Shown here piece by piece: positions 4,332-5,744 of a stretch of DNA of 5,744 nucleotides. Numbering within the stretch: the stretch's first letter is position 1; every line of letters starts with the position of its first letter. The notes below the pieces were generated by a model. The model made no database searches. It was not told where the DNA came from and worked only from the letters and a program-made list of their open reading frames with translations. This DNA is from TMED14 sp041192685 (lineage in GTDB: Bacteria; Bacteroidota; Bacteroidia; Flavobacteriales; Schleiferiaceae): contig JBEEMM010000090.1 in NCBI GenBank assembly GCA_041192685.1, positions 1 to 5,744 of the forward strand, read 5' to 3'. A program made the position numbers and the translations under genes.

Positions 4332-5744
4332 CATTACTTCTCTTGCCCTAGTTATTGGGCTATTCCCGAGTGTGGCTTGGGGGCAAACTCCTGGCGACTC
4401 CCTGCGCAAGATTGACCTCGAGTCGGTTCTTATTGTCGCCCAACCCATTGACAAAGCCTATGACGTGCTGCGCGAGGCAGGCCGGCGCAACCGTCCGCTC
4501 CCTAGTTTTAGCTGCAGTACCGCCGTCAAGTCCAGCTACGGTTCAGGGAGCCAACTCAAGCTGCGAGAAGCGCTTAGCATTAGCTTTTTTGCGGAACCAG
4601 ACCGCTACAGCGAGCAAATTTATTTGGCCGACGAGCACCAAGGCGGCAAGGCTTTGGACGACGGGCGCAGCGTTCAACTCAGCTTTAGCGTAGGCCGCGA
4701 AGACGATTTAGTGCCCAACGGGGGCCAAGCCTCACTGGGTAAGCATTTTTTTGAGTCCTACCCCGACGGCAACCTCGACCTGTACCAGGCGACGATTCAA
4801 CTCCCAAAACTTGCCTCCCTGCCCATTCCCTCGCCCCTGTCTTGGGATGCAAGCCTGCAGTACCGGGCAGTGGTGCAGCAGGCCGAGACCAAGCGCAATG
4901 CGGTGCACTGGACCATTAAAATTGAACCCCGCCAGGCCGCCGGCCCTTCGCTGCGCGGAACCCTGGTAATTGAAGACAGCGCATTCACCTTGGTTCAGGC
5001 GGACCTTGAGCTCCCTGCCCAGGGGCTTGTGCGCCACAAGTCGGCGCATTTAAGCCAAACCTACGAGTGGGCCGAGGGTCGATCGGTGGTTTCGAAGCGA
5101 GATTTTAGACTGGTTGCGCCCGGCGGAGACAGCGCCCGCTGCCAAATCGTTCACGACCACTACGACTTTAATGCCCGCTACCGCCCCAAGGATCTGGGCT
5201 TGGCCTCCGTGGAATACAGTCCCGATGCCTTTGATGCAAAGCCTACCGATTGGATTGCCGCGCGCAAAATTGCCTTGGATCCCAAGGAGGCGCTCCACAT
5301 CACCTACCAAGACAGCTTGACGCTTTTCTACGACTCAGACGCCTACAAAGACAGCGTGGATGCGGTCTACAATAAATTCCACCTCTGGGAACCGTTTTTG
5401 TCGGGCATCGGATACCGCTCAAGTAAGAAAGGCATAGAATGGTTTGTGCTTCCGGTGGTCGCCCAAATGCGGTTTTTTGGAGTCGGAGGCTACCGCCACA
5501 ACCTCGGAGGGAGCTTTGCGCGGACTTTTTCGGACCGCCGCAGACTCGAGGTAGAAGGCAACCTCGACTACGGCGTGGTCAACCGCGACGTCCGCGGCGA
5601 CCTTTCCCTGAGCTACCTCTATAATCCGCGTAGGTTCGGCCTTTTGCGGGTCGAGCTGGGAGACAACTACGTCTTTGTGAATACCTACGAACCCATTCTG
5701 GGCACCTTCGCCCGAGGAAACTTCGTGCGCAAAACGTTCTTTCA
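4324..5744 (+). CDS. DUF5686-family envelope protein (3' partial)
   Basis: The frame is open from the TGA at 4267-4269 to the window edge; 473 complete codons are visible from the proposed GTG start at 4324, and the C-terminus is missing. That start gives a compact signal peptide: basic RR at 2-3, a hydrophobic core LALVIGLF, and cleavage at AWG/Q (20/21). GTG 4303 is the only other start nearby and would bury the signal behind seven extra residues. DUF5686-like landmarks are AYDVLREAGRRN (45-56) followed by SF, LRGTLVIEDSAF (210-221), DSVDAVYNK (343-351) and GVGGYRHNLGGSF (386-398). From about residue 365 the sequence becomes a series of short alternating strands such as RLEVEGNLDYGVV and DLSLSYLYNPRRFG, consistent with the start of an outer-membrane beta-barrel (inference). 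The usual N-terminal carboxypeptidase-regulatory-like domain is not seen. The family's biochemical role is unknown to me. It probably has its own promoter. Confidence 0.8.
   Translation, partial: MRRITSLALVIGLFPSVAWGQTPGDSLRKIDLESVLIVAQPIDKAYDVLREAGRRNRPLPSFSCSTAVKSSYGSGSQLKLREALSISFFAEPDRYSEQIYLADEHQGGKALDDGRSVQLSFSVGREDDLVPNGGQASLGKHFFESYPDGNLDLYQATIQLPKLASLPIPSPLSWDASLQYRAVVQQAETKRNAVHWTIKIEPRQAAGPSLRGTLVIEDSAFTLVQADLELPAQGLVRHKSAHLSQTYEWAEGRSVVSKRDFRLVAPGGDSARCQIVHDHYDFNARYRPKDLGLASVEYSPDAFDAKPTDWIAARKIALDPKEALHITYQDSLTLFYDSDAYKDSVDAVYNKFHLWEPFLSGIGYRSSKKGIEWFVLPVVAQMRFFGVGGYRHNLGGSFARTFSDRRRLEVEGNLDYGVVNRDVRGDLSLSYLYNPRRFGLLRVELGDNYVFVNTYEPILGTFARGNFVRKTFF

Noticed and set aside
4276..4340. 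Repeated GCATT/GCGCATT words (4278, 4292, 4331) as possible regulator sites
   Set aside because: The copies are short, irregularly spaced and not palindromic, and one falls inside the coding region. Chance is sufficient.
4355..4693. 112-codon + strand open frame in another frame of the DUF5686 gene
   Set aside because: The competing frame carries a signal peptide and DUF5686 motifs and stays open to the window end. This one has neither. The frames at 4751-4969, 5114-5320 and 5439-5624 are rejected for the same reason.
4732..5310. - strand open frames at 4732-5049 and 5050-5310
   Set aside because: Both are antisense to the DUF5686 coding frame and look like shadows produced by its codon composition.
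1..5744. Mobile elements, CRISPR arrays, tRNA or rRNA genes, toxin or defence genes
   Set aside because: No transposase-like frame, spaced repeat array, structured RNA gene or defence domain was seen. Almost all of the window is accounted for by four ordinary coding frames.

Overview
This window looks like chromosomal DNA from a member of the Bacteroidota, probably a Flavobacteriales-like or related free-living lineage with fairly high GC. Four things point there: a C-terminal type IX secretion (T9SS) sorting domain, a DUF5686-family protein, a sugar-type NrtR/Nudix-like regulator next to a glycosidase, and starts that lack Shine-Dalgarno sequences, one with a Bacteroidota-type TAnnTTTG promoter element. 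The genus cannot be fixed from this sequence. All four genes lie on the + strand and fill almost the whole window.

Layout: (1) 1-1296, the 3' part of a secreted protein with three tandem CBM-like beta-sandwich modules and a T9SS type A sorting domain; only its extreme N-terminus is missing. (2) 1297-1364, a short gap with a strong rho-independent terminator. (3) 1365-3572, a complete exported GH3 beta-glucosidase of the BglX type. (4) 3569-4276, a NrtR-family regulator with a degenerate Nudix domain and a winged helix, overlapping the GH3 stop codon by 4 bp (ATGA). (5) 4277-4323, a short gap with a TAnnTTTG element. (6) 4324 to the window end, a DUF5686-family outer-membrane-type protein with a GTG start and a signal peptide, cut off at the 3' edge.

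Reading the genes together (inference): the T9SS protein could bind glycan at or outside the cell surface. The GH3 enzyme would cleave the resulting beta-linked gluco-oligosaccharides in the periplasm. The coupled regulator would sense a sugar or sugar derivative and control the local genes. The DUF5686 protein may be an independent envelope gene, since it has its own candidate promoter. No SusC/SusD pair is present, so this is at most the edge of a carbohydrate-utilisation locus.

I see no mobile element, CRISPR array, tRNA, rRNA, defence or secondary-metabolism genes. I found no convincing new system. The more interesting points are the enzyme-regulator coupling, the unusual GTG-started and Met-poor DUF5686 gene, which appears to lack the usual N-terminal carboxypeptidase-regulatory-like domain, and the secreted triple-module protein with no visible catalytic domain.
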